From contig NZ_JAGHRB010000004.1 in assembly GCF_017743995.1 (NCBI RefSeq), positions 1 through 64,000 of the forward strand: a stretch of DNA of 64,000 bases, written 5' to 3'. The notes under the pieces are model-generated. The model was not told the origin of the DNA. It did not search any database and was given only the letters and a program-made list of their open reading frames with translations. The stretch comes from Ruegeria sp. R13_0. GTDB lineage: Bacteria > Pseudomonadota > Alphaproteobacteria > Rhodobacterales > Rhodobacteraceae. The translations under genes and the position numbers were made by a program. Within the stretch, counting starts at the first letter, position 1, and the number at the start of each line of letters is the position of its first letter. Of this stretch, positions 17,617 through 25,307 are shown piece by piece.

Positions 17617-19449
17617 TTACAGCTCGCGCACGGCACCTTTTGCTGCGCTGGTGGTCAGCTTGGCATAAGCTTTCAGCGCGGTGGACACTTTGCGTTTGCG
17701 CGGTGCTGCCGGGGCCCAACCTTTTTCGTCCTGCACCTTGCGCCGTTCAGCCAGATCCTCATCCGAGACCGCCAGATGGATCGAGCGGGCAGGGATGTCG
17801 ATTTCGATCTTGTCGCCGGTTTGCACCAGGCCGATGACGCCACCTTCAGCCGCCTCGGGCGAGACATGACCAATCGACAGACCCGATGTACCGCCTGAGA
17901 ATCGACCGTCAGTCAACAGGGCGCAGGCTTTGCCCAGACCTTTGGATTTCAGGTACGAGGTCGGGTACAGCATCTCCTGCATGCCCGGCCCGCCGCGCGG
18001 ACCTTCGTAGCGGATAACCACCACATCGCCCTCTTTCACCTTGCCGGTCAGGATGTCGCTAACGGCCTGATCCTGGCTTTCGCAGACATAGGCCGTACCG
18101 GTGAATTTCAGGATATTCTCATCCACACCCGCGGTTTTCACGATACACCCGTCACGGGCGATATTTCCGAACAGAACTGCCAGGCCACCGTCCTGGCTGA
18201 ACGCGTGTTCCTTGGAGCGGATGACGCCGCCTTCGCGGTCGGTGTCCAGCTCTTTATAGCGGTTCGACTGGCTGAAGGCCTGCGTGGTGCGGACGCCGCC
18301 GGGGGCCGCTTTGAACAGCTCTTGCGCCTTCGGGTTGTTGGCAACCTTGATGTCCCAGTTGGCAATCGCTTCGCCCATGGTAGCTGAGTGCACCGTGCTG
18401 CAGTCTTCGTGCAGCAGCCCGGCGCGGCTGAGTTCGCCGAGGATAGAGAAGATGCCACCGGCGCGGTGCACGTCTTCCATATGCACATTCTCGGTGTTCG
18501 GCGCGACTTTGCACAGGCAGGGAACCTTGCGGCTCAGCTGGTCCATATGGCTCATGTTGAAGTTCACTTCGCCTTCATGAGCGATGGCCAGAAGGTGCAG
18601 AACGGTGTTGGTGGACCCGCCCATAGCGATATCTAGGCTCATGGCGTTTTCAAAGGCTTCAAAGGTCGCAATCTCACGTGGGAGGAAGCCTTTTTCGTCC
18701 AGATCGTAGTGCCGTTTGGTGATCTCGACGATGCGGCGACCGGCTTCCAGGAACAGCTCTTTGCGGTCCGAATGGGTGGCCAGAGTCGAGCCATTGCCCG
18801 GCAGGGCTAGACCCAGCGCCTCAGCCAGACAGTTCATCGAGTTCGCCGTGAACATGCCCGAGCAGGAGCCGCAAGTGGGGCAGGCGTTTTCCTCGATATG
18901 TTTGACCTGTTCGTCGGTGTACTTGTCGTCCGCTGCGGCAACCATCGCGTCGACCAGGTCGATCTTCTTCACGTCCAGATCGGCGATGTCGATCTTGCCG
19001 GCCTCCATCGGTCCGCCTGAAACGAAGATCGCCGGGATGTTCAGGCGCATCGCGGCCATCAGCATGCCGGGGGTGATCTTGTCGCAGTTCGAGATGCAGA
19101 CCATCGCATCGGCGCAGTGCGCGTTGACCATGTATTCCACCGAATCCGCGATCACCTCACGCGAGGGCAGTGAATAGAGCATGCCGTCGTGACCCATGGC
19201 TATGCCGTCATCCACAGCGATGGTGTTAAACTCTTTGGCAACGCCGCCAGCGGCCTCAACCTCGCGCGCAACCATCTGGCCCAGGTCTTTCAGGTGGACG
19301 TGACCGGGCACGAATTGGGTGAACGAGTTGACGATGGCAATGATCGGTTTGCCGAAATCGTCATCCTGCATACCGGTGGCGCGCCACAGGCCGCGGGCAC
19401 CGGCCATGTTGCGGCCATGGGTAGAGGTTCTGGATCGGTACATTGGCAT
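17617..19449 (-). CDS. ilvD: Dihydroxy-acid dehydratase
   Basis: A 610-residue full-length IlvD. It dehydrates 2,3-dihydroxy-isovalerate and 2,3-dihydroxy-3-methylvalerate to the keto acids of valine and isoleucine synthesis. The iron-sulfur Cys residues lie in [23 protein letters not shown] and the early [14 protein letters not shown] region, and the C-terminal [14 protein letters not shown] motif is intact. It is a single-gene unit with its own terminator, divergent from an XRE-cupin regulator. One of two matching palindromes lies 43 bases upstream of its start, so the regulator may control it. An AAGGGA site about ten bases upstream supports the ATG used. Confidence 0.95.
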   Translation of the reverse strand: MPMYRSRTSTHGRNMAGARGLWRATGMQDDDFGKPIIAIVNSFTQFVPGHVHLKDLGQMVAREVEAAGGVAKEFNTIAVDDGIAMGHDGMLYSLPSREVIADSVEYMVNAHCADAMVCISNCDKITPGMLMAAMRLNIPAIFVSGGPMEAGKIDIADLDVKKIDLVDAMVAAADDKYTDEQVKHIEENACPTCGSCSGMFTANSMNCLAEALGLALPGNGSTLATHSDRKELFLEAGRRIVEITKRHYDLDEKGFLPREIATFEAFENAMSLDIAMGGSTNTVLHLLAIAHEGEVNFNMSHMDQLSRKVPCLCKVAPNTENVHMEDVHRAGGIFSILGELSRAGLLHEDCSTVHSATMGEAIANWDIKVANNPKAQELFKAAPGGVRTTQAFSQSNRYKELDTDREGGVIRSKEHAFSQDGGLAVLFGNIARDGCIVKTAGVDENILKFTGTAYVCESQDQAVSDILTGKVKEGDVVVIRYEGPRGGPGMQEMLYPTSYLKSKGLGKACALLTDGRFSGGTSGLSIGHVSPEAAEGGVIGLVQTGDKIEIDIPARSIHLAVSDEDLAERRKVQDEKGWAPAAPRKRKVSTALKAYAKLTTSAAKGAVREL

Positions 19450-19491
19450 GATGCTGTTTCCCTTTTGCCCCGGTTGCGATATGCGGGGTGC

Positions 19492-19507
19492 GTACGTTAT
19501 AGCGCAC
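19492..19507. promoter_or_regulatory. Imperfect palindromic operator, ilvD-proximal
   Basis: GTACGTTATAGCGCAC differs from the perfect palindrome at 19516-19533 at only two positions. The centres are 25 bp apart. Two copies of one palindrome between divergent genes, one of which encodes a helix-turn-helix protein, suggest the binding sites of that protein. Confidence 0.6.
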
Positions 19508-19515
19508 GTACCACA

Positions 19516-19533
19516 TGTGCGTTATAACGCACA
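19516..19533. promoter_or_regulatory. Perfect 18-bp palindromic operator, regulator-proximal
   Basis: TGTGCGTTATAACGCACA is a perfect palindrome ending 22 bases before the ATG of the XRE-cupin gene, a position suited to autorepression. Confidence 0.7.
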
Positions 19534-19555
19534 AGACAAATCGTTGGGCGCGGAT

Positions 19556-20110
19556 ATGGAATCGGACGAAATCACGCTGAAACTAAAGGATGTGCGGGCA
19601 GCGTCGGGCCTCAGCCTGTCCAAAGTGGCCGAGTTGACGGGTGTCAGCAAGGCGATGCTGGGCCAGATCGAGCGTGGCGAATCAAGCCCAACCATCGCGA
19701 CCCTGTGGAAAATCGCCAAGGGGTTTCAGGTTCCGCTCAGCGCCTTGATCGGAACATCGGACGCGCGCGCGCAGGGCGTGTTCCGGACCGTGACCTTTCC
19801 GGGCAGCATTCAGGTCAAGATCGTCTTTCCCTTTGATCCCGCCCTTGGCGCCGAGACCTTCCATGTCGAACTGGCCGCCAATCAAAGCCACGAATCCCCG
19901 GCCCATGCCGCCGGGGTGACCGAAGAGGTCTTTGTTCTGAACGGCGCGCTTGAGGTTTTGCAGGATGGCAAATGGGTCGCCCTCAAAGCCGGTGAGGGAC
20001 TGCGCTTTGCCGCCGATCTGCCGCATGGCTATCGCGCTGGGCCAGATGGGGCGGCCTTCCTGAACATGCATCACTATTTTCAACCGGCCGAGCTGGCCTC
20101 GGTCGGGTAG
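19556..20110 (+). CDS. XRE-family regulator with C-terminal cupin domain
   Basis: A 184-residue repressor-type protein. An N-terminal helix-turn-helix (about 9-63: SLSKVAELTGVSKAMLGQIE) is joined to a cupin domain (about 90-180), where HESPAHAAGVTEEVFVLNG carries the typical His/Glu set. This class often senses a small metabolite or metal through the cupin. The ATG at 19556 is chosen because it gives the normal N-terminus; longer frames would run through the palindromes and into ilvD. It probably binds the two palindromes upstream, regulating itself and perhaps ilvD. The ligand is unknown. Confidence 0.8.
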   Translation: MESDEITLKLKDVRAASGLSLSKVAELTGVSKAMLGQIERGESSPTIATLWKIAKGFQVPLSALIGTSDARAQGVFRTVTFPGSIQVKIVFPFDPALGAETFHVELAANQSHESPAHAAGVTEEVFVLNGALEVLQDGKWVALKAGEGLRFAADLPHGYRAGPDGAAFLNMHHYFQPAELASVG

Positions 20111-20134
20111 CCCGGCCTTTCAGGATTTTTTGCA

Positions 20135-20407
20135 ATGACGGACGTGCTGAACAGCCTGACTATCGTGGATGCCGTGGGATCGGTTGGCGCGCTTGTCGTG
20201 GTCGCGGCCTATTTTGCGACGCAGATGCGGATGATGAATTCCGACGATTTGGCCTTTCCGGTGATCAATCTGCTGGGGTCGGTGCTGATCGCCTACTCTC
20301 TGCTGCATAACTTCAATCTGGCCTCGATGCTGATCGAGGGGTTTTGGATCATCATCAGCGTGATCGGGATAATTCAGTATTTCCGGCTGAAACGGCATGC
20401 GGAATAG
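20135..20407 (+). CDS. Small membrane protein, CBU_0592-like family
   Basis: A 90-residue protein with about three hydrophobic segments (about 12-30, 40-58, 64-83), matching a conserved small membrane family of unknown function. It begins 24 bases after the XRE-cupin gene with an AGGA site and is probably co-transcribed with it. The right side is bordered by a MITE six bases past the stop. Confidence 0.65.
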   Translation: MTDVLNSLTIVDAVGSVGALVVVAAYFATQMRMMNSDDLAFPVINLLGSVLIAYSLLHNFNLASMLIEGFWIIISVIGIIQYFRLKRHAE

Positions 20408-20412
20408 CGCTC

Positions 20413-20675
20413 GGGTCAGGACCCATTAATCTTGTACCACTGGTTTGGCTGATTTTGGTTTTGACAAGGTACGTCCCTGCAGGAATAGTGGTTCTATTTC
20501 AAAGGGATGTAACGCAGCTCAGAGCTAAAATCAGCCAAATCCTTCGGACGCGTGAACCGCTGCAAAGCAGCGGCTTTGACCGCTTGAAATTGACACCGCC
20601 AGTTCCGGCGCGTTCAAAACCACTGCTTTTTTGCCGTTCACGCGCCAGTGGCGCAAGATTAACGGGTCCTGACCC
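20413..20675. mobile_element. 263-bp MITE with 31-bp terminal inverted repeats
   Basis: The ends are inverted copies starting GGGTCAGGACCC, matching at 28 of 31 positions (20413-20443 and 20645-20675). A second, inner inverted motif, TTTGGCTGATTTT, occurs near 20442-20456 and, reversed, near 20527-20541. No transposase is encoded, so it is non-autonomous. The terminal sequence resembles IS5-group elements known in roseobacters, but the mobilising transposase is not in this window. I could not identify a clear target duplication. Confidence 0.75.
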
Positions 20676-20742
20676 TAACCCGGCTTGAATACGGCCCTTT
20701 GCGCGTATAGGGAAAACCCAACCGCGCTAAGGGGAGGCTTTG

Positions 20743-21597
20743 ATGCAAGACGATCCCAAAACCCTCGTTTCTACCGACTGGCTTGCCGCCCATTTGAAGG
20801 ACCCGGATCTGCGGATCCTGGATGGATCGTGGTACCTGCCTGCGCAGAACCGTGATGCCAAGGCGGAATATGACGCGGCACATATCCCCGGCGCCCGGTT
20901 CTTCGATATTGATGACGTTTCGGACCACCGCTCGGACCTGCCGCATATGGCCCCTCCGGTCGAGAAATTCATGTCGCGCCTGCGCGCTATGGGCGTAGGC
21001 GATGGCCATCAGGTGGTGGTATATGACGGGGCCGGGCTGATGTCCGCCGCGCGTGTCTGGTGGATGTTCCGGCTGATGGGGCAGGAAAACGTCGCCGTTC
21101 TGGACGGCGGTCTACCAAAATGGCAGTCTGAGGGGCGCGAGGTCGAAGACTTGCCGCCCGTGATCCGCGATCGCCACATGACGGTGCGGGTTCAGAACCA
21201 TCTGGTTCGGGACGTGACTCAGGTCTCGGCAGCCGCCAAGCTGGCCGATCATGAGATCATCGACGCCCGCTCAGCCCCCCGTTTCGCGGGCACCGAGGCC
21301 GAGCCGCGCGACGGTCTGCGCTCGGGCCACATTCCGGGATCGCGCAATGTGCCTTTTGGCCAATTGCTGAACAAGAACGGCACAATGAAATCGCCTGAGG
21401 ATTGCCGCGCCGTATTCGAGGCCGCAGGCGTGGACCTGTCGAAACCCGCGATCACCTCCTGTGGGTCGGGCGTGACAGCAGCGATCCTCAGCCTTGCGCT
21501 GGAGCGCATGGGCAAGAAAGACCACTCGCTTTATGACGGGTCATGGGCCGAATGGGGTGCCTTCCCAACCCTGCCTGTCGCAACCGGAGAGAACTGA
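20743..21597 (+). CDS. sseA: 3-mercaptopyruvate sulfurtransferase
   Basis: A 284-residue two-domain rhodanese. The active-site loop CGSGVTA near residue 240 in the second domain is the mercaptopyruvate-type loop, not the thiosulfate type. It moves sulfur from 3-mercaptopyruvate to thiol or cyanide acceptors in the cytoplasm. A GGGGAGG site five bases before the ATG fixes the start. Its stop codon overlaps the start of the aminotransferase gene (TGATG), so the two are translationally coupled; an aminotransferase could supply mercaptopyruvate from cysteine, which is an inference. Confidence 0.88.
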   Translation: MQDDPKTLVSTDWLAAHLKDPDLRILDGSWYLPAQNRDAKAEYDAAHIPGARFFDIDDVSDHRSDLPHMAPPVEKFMSRLRAMGVGDGHQVVVYDGAGLMSAARVWWMFRLMGQENVAVLDGGLPKWQSEGREVEDLPPVIRDRHMTVRVQNHLVRDVTQVSAAAKLADHEIIDARSAPRFAGTEAEPRDGLRSGHIPGSRNVPFGQLLNKNGTMKSPEDCRAVFEAAGVDLSKPAITSCGSGVTAAILSLALERMGKKDHSLYDGSWAEWGAFPTLPVATGEN

Positions 21598-22781
21598 TGT
21601 TCGAGAACCTCAAGCCGCAGCCAGCCGACAAGATCCTGGCGCTGATGCAGATGTACCGCGAAGACCCGCGCGACCAGAAGATTGATCTGGGCGTCGGCGT
21701 CTACAAGAACGCCGAGGGCGTGACCCCGGTGATGCGCGCCGTCAAGGCCGCCGAAAAGCGCATTCTCGAAGAGCAGGAAACCAAAGCCTATACCGGTCTG
21801 GCCGGTGATCCGGCCTATGCAGATGCGATGATCGGTCTGATCCTCGGCGACGCAGTACCGCGCGCCAATATTGCCGCCGTTGCGACCCCGGGTGGCACCG
21901 GCGCCTGCCGTCAGGCGTTTGAGATGATCCGCATGGCCAATCCCGAGGCCCGCGTATTCGTGTCGAACCCGACATGGCCGAACCACCTGTCGATCCTGAA
22001 CTATCTGGACATGGAGACTGTCCAGTATCGCTACTTCGACGGCGAAACCCGCGGCGTCGATTTCGATGGCATGATCGAAGACCTGAAAACCGCCAAGGCG
22101 GGTGATGTGGTTCTGCTGCATGGTTGCTGCCACAACCCCACCGGCGCGAACCTGAACCTCGTGCAGTGGCAAGAGGTCGTGAACCTGATCAACGAGCTTG
22201 GCCTCGTGGCGATGATCGACATCGCCTATCAAGGCTTTGGCGACGGTCTTGAGGAAGACGCGCAGGCGACTCGTCTGGTGGCATCGTCGGTCAAGCGCTG
22301 CCTGATCGCGGCGTCCTGCTCGAAGAACTTCGGCGTATACCGTGAGCGTACCGGCCTTCTGATGGCGATCAGTGATGATGCGGCGCAAACCTCGCTGAAC
22401 CAGTCGACGCTGGCCTTCCTGAACCGCCAGAACTATTCATTCCCTCCGGATCACGGCGCGCGCGTCGTGACCACGATCCTGACCGATGACGCCTTGCGTG
22501 CCGATTGGCAGGCCGAACTGGAAGAGGTCCGCCTGTCCATGCTGGGCCTGCGCCAGCAGCTGGCGGATGAGCTTCAGCGCCTGACCGGGTCGGATCGGTT
22601 CAGCTTTGTCGCCCAACACCGCGGTATGTTCTCACGTCTGGGTGCTGCACCTGAGCTGGTTGAGAAACTGCGTGCGGACCACGGGATCTACATGGTCGGC
22701 GACAGCCGCCTGAACATCGCCGGTCTGAACGCAAACACAGTGCCTATTCTGGCAAAAGCGATCGTGGATGTGGGCTGCTAA
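21597..22781 (+). CDS. Aromatic/aspartate aminotransferase, class I
   Basis: A 394-residue PLP enzyme of the AspC/TyrB subgroup. The N-terminal LGVGVYKNAEG, the CCHNPTGAN motif, the PLP lysine in SCSKNFGVYRER (about residue 243) and the C-terminal RLNIAGLN with the carboxylate-binding Arg are present. It transfers amino groups between aspartate or aromatic amino acids and 2-oxoglutarate. Its ATG overlaps the sulfurtransferase stop by one base. A strong terminator follows. Whether it prefers aspartate or aromatic substrates cannot be told from sequence by eye. Confidence 0.88.
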   Translation: MFENLKPQPADKILALMQMYREDPRDQKIDLGVGVYKNAEGVTPVMRAVKAAEKRILEEQETKAYTGLAGDPAYADAMIGLILGDAVPRANIAAVATPGGTGACRQAFEMIRMANPEARVFVSNPTWPNHLSILNYLDMETVQYRYFDGETRGVDFDGMIEDLKTAKAGDVVLLHGCCHNPTGANLNLVQWQEVVNLINELGLVAMIDIAYQGFGDGLEEDAQATRLVASSVKRCLIAASCSKNFGVYRERTGLLMAISDDAAQTSLNQSTLAFLNRQNYSFPPDHGARVVTTILTDDALRADWQAELEEVRLSMLGLRQQLADELQRLTGSDRFSFVAQHRGMFSRLGAAPELVEKLRADHGIYMVGDSRLNIAGLNANTVPILAKAIVDVGC

Positions 22782-22793
22782 GCCACCCTTTGG

Positions 22794-22832
22794 AAAACAA
22801 GAAAGCCACGAAATTCGCGGCTTTCTTGTTTT
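22794..22832. terminator. Bidirectional terminator between convergent genes
   Basis: AAAACAAGAAAGCC and GGCTTTCTTGTTTT form a 14-bp stem around a short loop, with T tracts on both strands. It serves the aminotransferase gene (plus) and the SpoIIAA-like gene (minus). Confidence 0.9.
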
Positions 22833-22837
22833 GGCGG

Positions 22838-23203
22838 TCAGGACTTGATCCAAGCCCAGGCTTTATCAAGTTCGTCGGTGGTAAAGTGCTTTTCACCGAT
22901 ATCGAGCATGGCGGCAAATTTCGCGTCGATCTCGACCAGGTGACCCAAGAACATGCTGTCAGCGACAATCGCCAGCTTACCAAGTTTCTTCATATTCTTG
23001 ATGATCCATTTCAGATCAGTCATTGCGGCCTCAAATGTGGCAGAGACCCCTTTGTCAACGACCAAGAGCACGCTGATCTTGGCGTGATCTTTTAGTATGT
23101 CTTCGGCTTTTTCGATCAACTCACGTTCCTGCGTGATGTCGATTTTGCCGGAAATTTCTAGACCGAGGATATTGCCCTCGCTTTGGTCCAGCACCTTGTA
23201 CAT
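22838..23203 (-). CDS. SpoIIAA/STAS-like (SEC14-fold) protein
   Basis: A 121-residue protein of the family annotated as STAS/SEC14 domain proteins: MYKVLDQSEGNILGLEISGK at the start, then ERELIEKAEDIL and a C-terminal HFTTDELDKAWAWI. Its role is not established; related proteins are small cytosolic alpha/beta domains. A GGGAGAGAG site two to six bases before the ATG supports the short start; a frame extending 36 codons upstream lacks such a site. Monocistronic, with a terminator shared with the convergent aminotransferase. Confidence 0.75.
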   Translation of the reverse strand: MYKVLDQSEGNILGLEISGKIDITQERELIEKAEDILKDHAKISVLLVVDKGVSATFEAAMTDLKWIIKNMKKLGKLAIVADSMFLGHLVEIDAKFAAMLDIGEKHFTTDELDKAWAWIKS

Positions 23204-23360
23204 AACTCTCTCCCGATCTGATGTACGTCTTTGCGACCCTTGGTTGGTCGGCTGTGTCCAGTGTTCACCCATATACCAGAGTTGAGGGTGCAAGGGATCG
23301 GACAAAAGCAAAATGGCCCGGCATTGCGCCGAGCCATTTCAAAGGTGTTGTAAGCGGCAC

Positions 23361-24674
23361 TTACCCTTTCGAGAACTCGGGGTAAGCTTCCATACCCAGC
23401 TCTGCCATGTCGAGGCCGTTGATCTCATCCTCTTCGCTGACGCGGATGCCAACGATGGCTTTCAGGATGGTCCACAGGATCAGTGCGCCAACAAAGGTGA
23501 ACACACCGTAGGCCGCGATACCCAGCAGCTGGGTGCCCAGAGACGCCTCGCCGTAGAAGATGACGGCGATGGTGCCCCAGATACCTGCGAACAGGTGAAC
23601 CGGGATTGCGCCGACAACGTCGTCCAGCTTGAACTTGTCCAGCATCGGGACAGTGAAGACCACGATGATACCGCCAACTGCACCGATCCACAGCGCACCG
23701 AACAGGGTCGGGGCCAGAGGTTCAGCGGTGATCGAAACCAGACCGGCCAGCGCGCCGTTCAGCACCATGGTCAGGTCAGGCTTTTTGTACAGAAGCTGGG
23801 TCAGGATCAGGGCTGTAACAGCACCCGAAGCGGCGGCCATGTTGGTGTTGGCAAAGATGCGCGATACGTCTGTTACGTCACCCACGGTGCCCATCGCCAG
23901 CTGCGAACCGCCGTTGAAGCCGAACCAACCCAGCCACAGGATGAACGTACCCAAAGTGGCCAGCGCCAGGTTCGAACCGGGCATCGGATGCACTTTGCCG
24001 TCCTTGTACTTGCCGATACGCGGGCCCAGAACGATCACGCCTGCCAGAGCCGCCCAGCCACCGACCGAGTGTACGACGGTCGAACCAGCGAAATCCGAGA
24101 AGCCGGCTTCAGACAACCAGCCGCCGCCCCACTGCCAGGAACCCGAGATCGGGTACAGGATACCGGTCAGAACGACCACGAAGATCAGGAAGGGGAACAG
24201 CTTGATCCGCTCGGCCACGGCACCCGACACGATGGACGCGGTTGCAGCCACAAAGACCAGCTGGAAGAAGAAGTCCGACCCGATCGAGGCATAGTCCAAA
24301 GCAGCCTCGGCAGGGTCAACGCCAACCGGGTCCAGCACGGTTGGGCCGCCAATGGCAAAGAAGCCGTTGAAGTCGCCGGGGTACATCGTGTTGAAGCCAA
24401 CCAGCCAGTACATGATTGCGGCAATGGAAAACAGCGCCACGTTCTTGATCATCTGCATGGCCACGTTCTTTGAACGCACCAGACCGCCTTCCAGCATGGC
24501 AAAGCCTGCCGCCATGAAGAAGACCAGGAAGCCCGCCATCAGGAACAGCAGGGTGGTGAAGATATACTGAGTGTGCAGCGCGGCTTCGCCTTCAGCGGCA
24601 GCCTCTTGCGCCAGACCCATCTGCGGCAGCGCGACAATCACGGCAGCAGGGATGAGAGATTTCATCAGGTTCAT
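23361..24674 (-). CDS. amtB: Ammonium transporter
   Basis: A 437-residue Amt-family channel with a cleavable signal peptide (MNLMKSLIPAAVIVALPQMG then LAQE) and about eleven membrane spans. Signature segments include FFMAAGFAMLEGGLVR, DFAGSTVVHSVGGWAAL with the pore region, and NTNMAAASGA. It conducts ammonium across the inner membrane and is shut by the PII protein encoded 34 bases upstream. GAGGAC five bases before the ATG supports the start; a longer frame would run through glnK. Expression is expected to rise under nitrogen limitation through NtrC. Confidence 0.93.
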   Translation of the reverse strand: MNLMKSLIPAAVIVALPQMGLAQEAAAEGEAALHTQYIFTTLLFLMAGFLVFFMAAGFAMLEGGLVRSKNVAMQMIKNVALFSIAAIMYWLVGFNTMYPGDFNGFFAIGGPTVLDPVGVDPAEAALDYASIGSDFFFQLVFVAATASIVSGAVAERIKLFPFLIFVVVLTGILYPISGSWQWGGGWLSEAGFSDFAGSTVVHSVGGWAALAGVIVLGPRIGKYKDGKVHPMPGSNLALATLGTFILWLGWFGFNGGSQLAMGTVGDVTDVSRIFANTNMAAASGAVTALILTQLLYKKPDLTMVLNGALAGLVSITAEPLAPTLFGALWIGAVGGIIVVFTVPMLDKFKLDDVVGAIPVHLFAGIWGTIAVIFYGEASLGTQLLGIAAYGVFTFVGALILWTILKAIVGIRVSEEDEINGLDMAELGMEAYPEFSKG

Positions 24675-24708
24675 AGTCAGTCCTCGAATGATAGTGAGTG
24701 TGGGCGCC

Positions 24709-25047
24709 TTACAGCGCCTCTTCGTTCGTTTCCCCAGTCCGCACGCGCATGGCTTGCTCGACATCGAGGACGAAAATCTTGCCGTCACCGATCTTGCCGG
24801 TCTTGGCGGTGTTGGTGATGGTCTCAACGATCTGATCGGCCATCGTTGCAGGTACCACGATCTCAAGCTTGATCTTGGGTACGAAGTTCACGGCGTATTC
24901 CGCGCCACGGTAGATTTCGGTGTGACCGGATTGCGAGCCGAAGCCCTTGATTTCGGTCACCATCATGCCGCGTACGCCCGCTTCGGTCAGTGCCTCGCGC
25001 ACCTCCTCGAGCTTGAACGGCTTGATTGTCGCAATGATCAGTTTCAC
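24709..25047 (-). CDS. glnK: Nitrogen regulatory protein PII
   Basis: A 112-residue PII protein. The T-loop (GHTEIYRGAEYAVNF) keeps the uridylylatable Tyr51, and the C-terminal IVETITNTAKTGKIGDGKIF is the usual B/C-loop signature. PII trimers sense 2-oxoglutarate, ATP and ADP and control AmtB and nitrogen enzymes. The glnK-amtB order is the standard operon; I name it GlnK for that reason, since GlnB and GlnK are hard to separate by sequence. The SD and ATG are normal. The upstream region contains repeated motifs that may be regulator sites. Confidence 0.93.
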   Translation of the reverse strand: MKLIIATIKPFKLEEVREALTEAGVRGMMVTEIKGFGSQSGHTEIYRGAEYAVNFVPKIKLEIVVPATMADQIVETITNTAKTGKIGDGKIFVLDVEQAMRVRTGETNEEAL

Positions 25048-25160
25048 GTCTGTCCCCTCTACTACTCCGGATCGGGCCGGCTTGTTTGCACGTGCAGAAA
25101 AAGAGCGCGTGTCGGGGCGTTAAGGAACGATTCCCCGACGTGAAACCGACTGAAAATGAC

Positions 25161-25185
25161 GCAATATTGCACAATTTTTGCACAA
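25161..25185. promoter_or_regulatory. Repeat motifs upstream of glnK-amtB
   Basis: A GCAATATTGC palindrome (25161-25170) overlaps the first of two direct TTGCACAA repeats (25167-25174 and 25178-25185, 11 bp apart). They lie about 115-140 bases upstream of glnK and on the other side about 125 bases before mrcA. Enhancer-type sites for NtrC would be expected at such a distance, but the match to a known site is weak. Confidence 0.3.
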
Positions 25186-25307
25186 ACAGTGCTTGTTGAT
25201 TAAAAAATAGGCGATAATGGGAAGGGGAGTTCCGGAAAATCGGACCTCAACATAGGCGGGACGTCAGGGTATGGTGAGGTAAAAGTATAAACGGGCAGAG
25301 TTTGAGC

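Noticed and set aside
23313..24473. 386-codon frame antisense to amtB
   Set aside because: Mirror frame of a complete ammonium transporter; composition is that of antisense high-G+C DNA.
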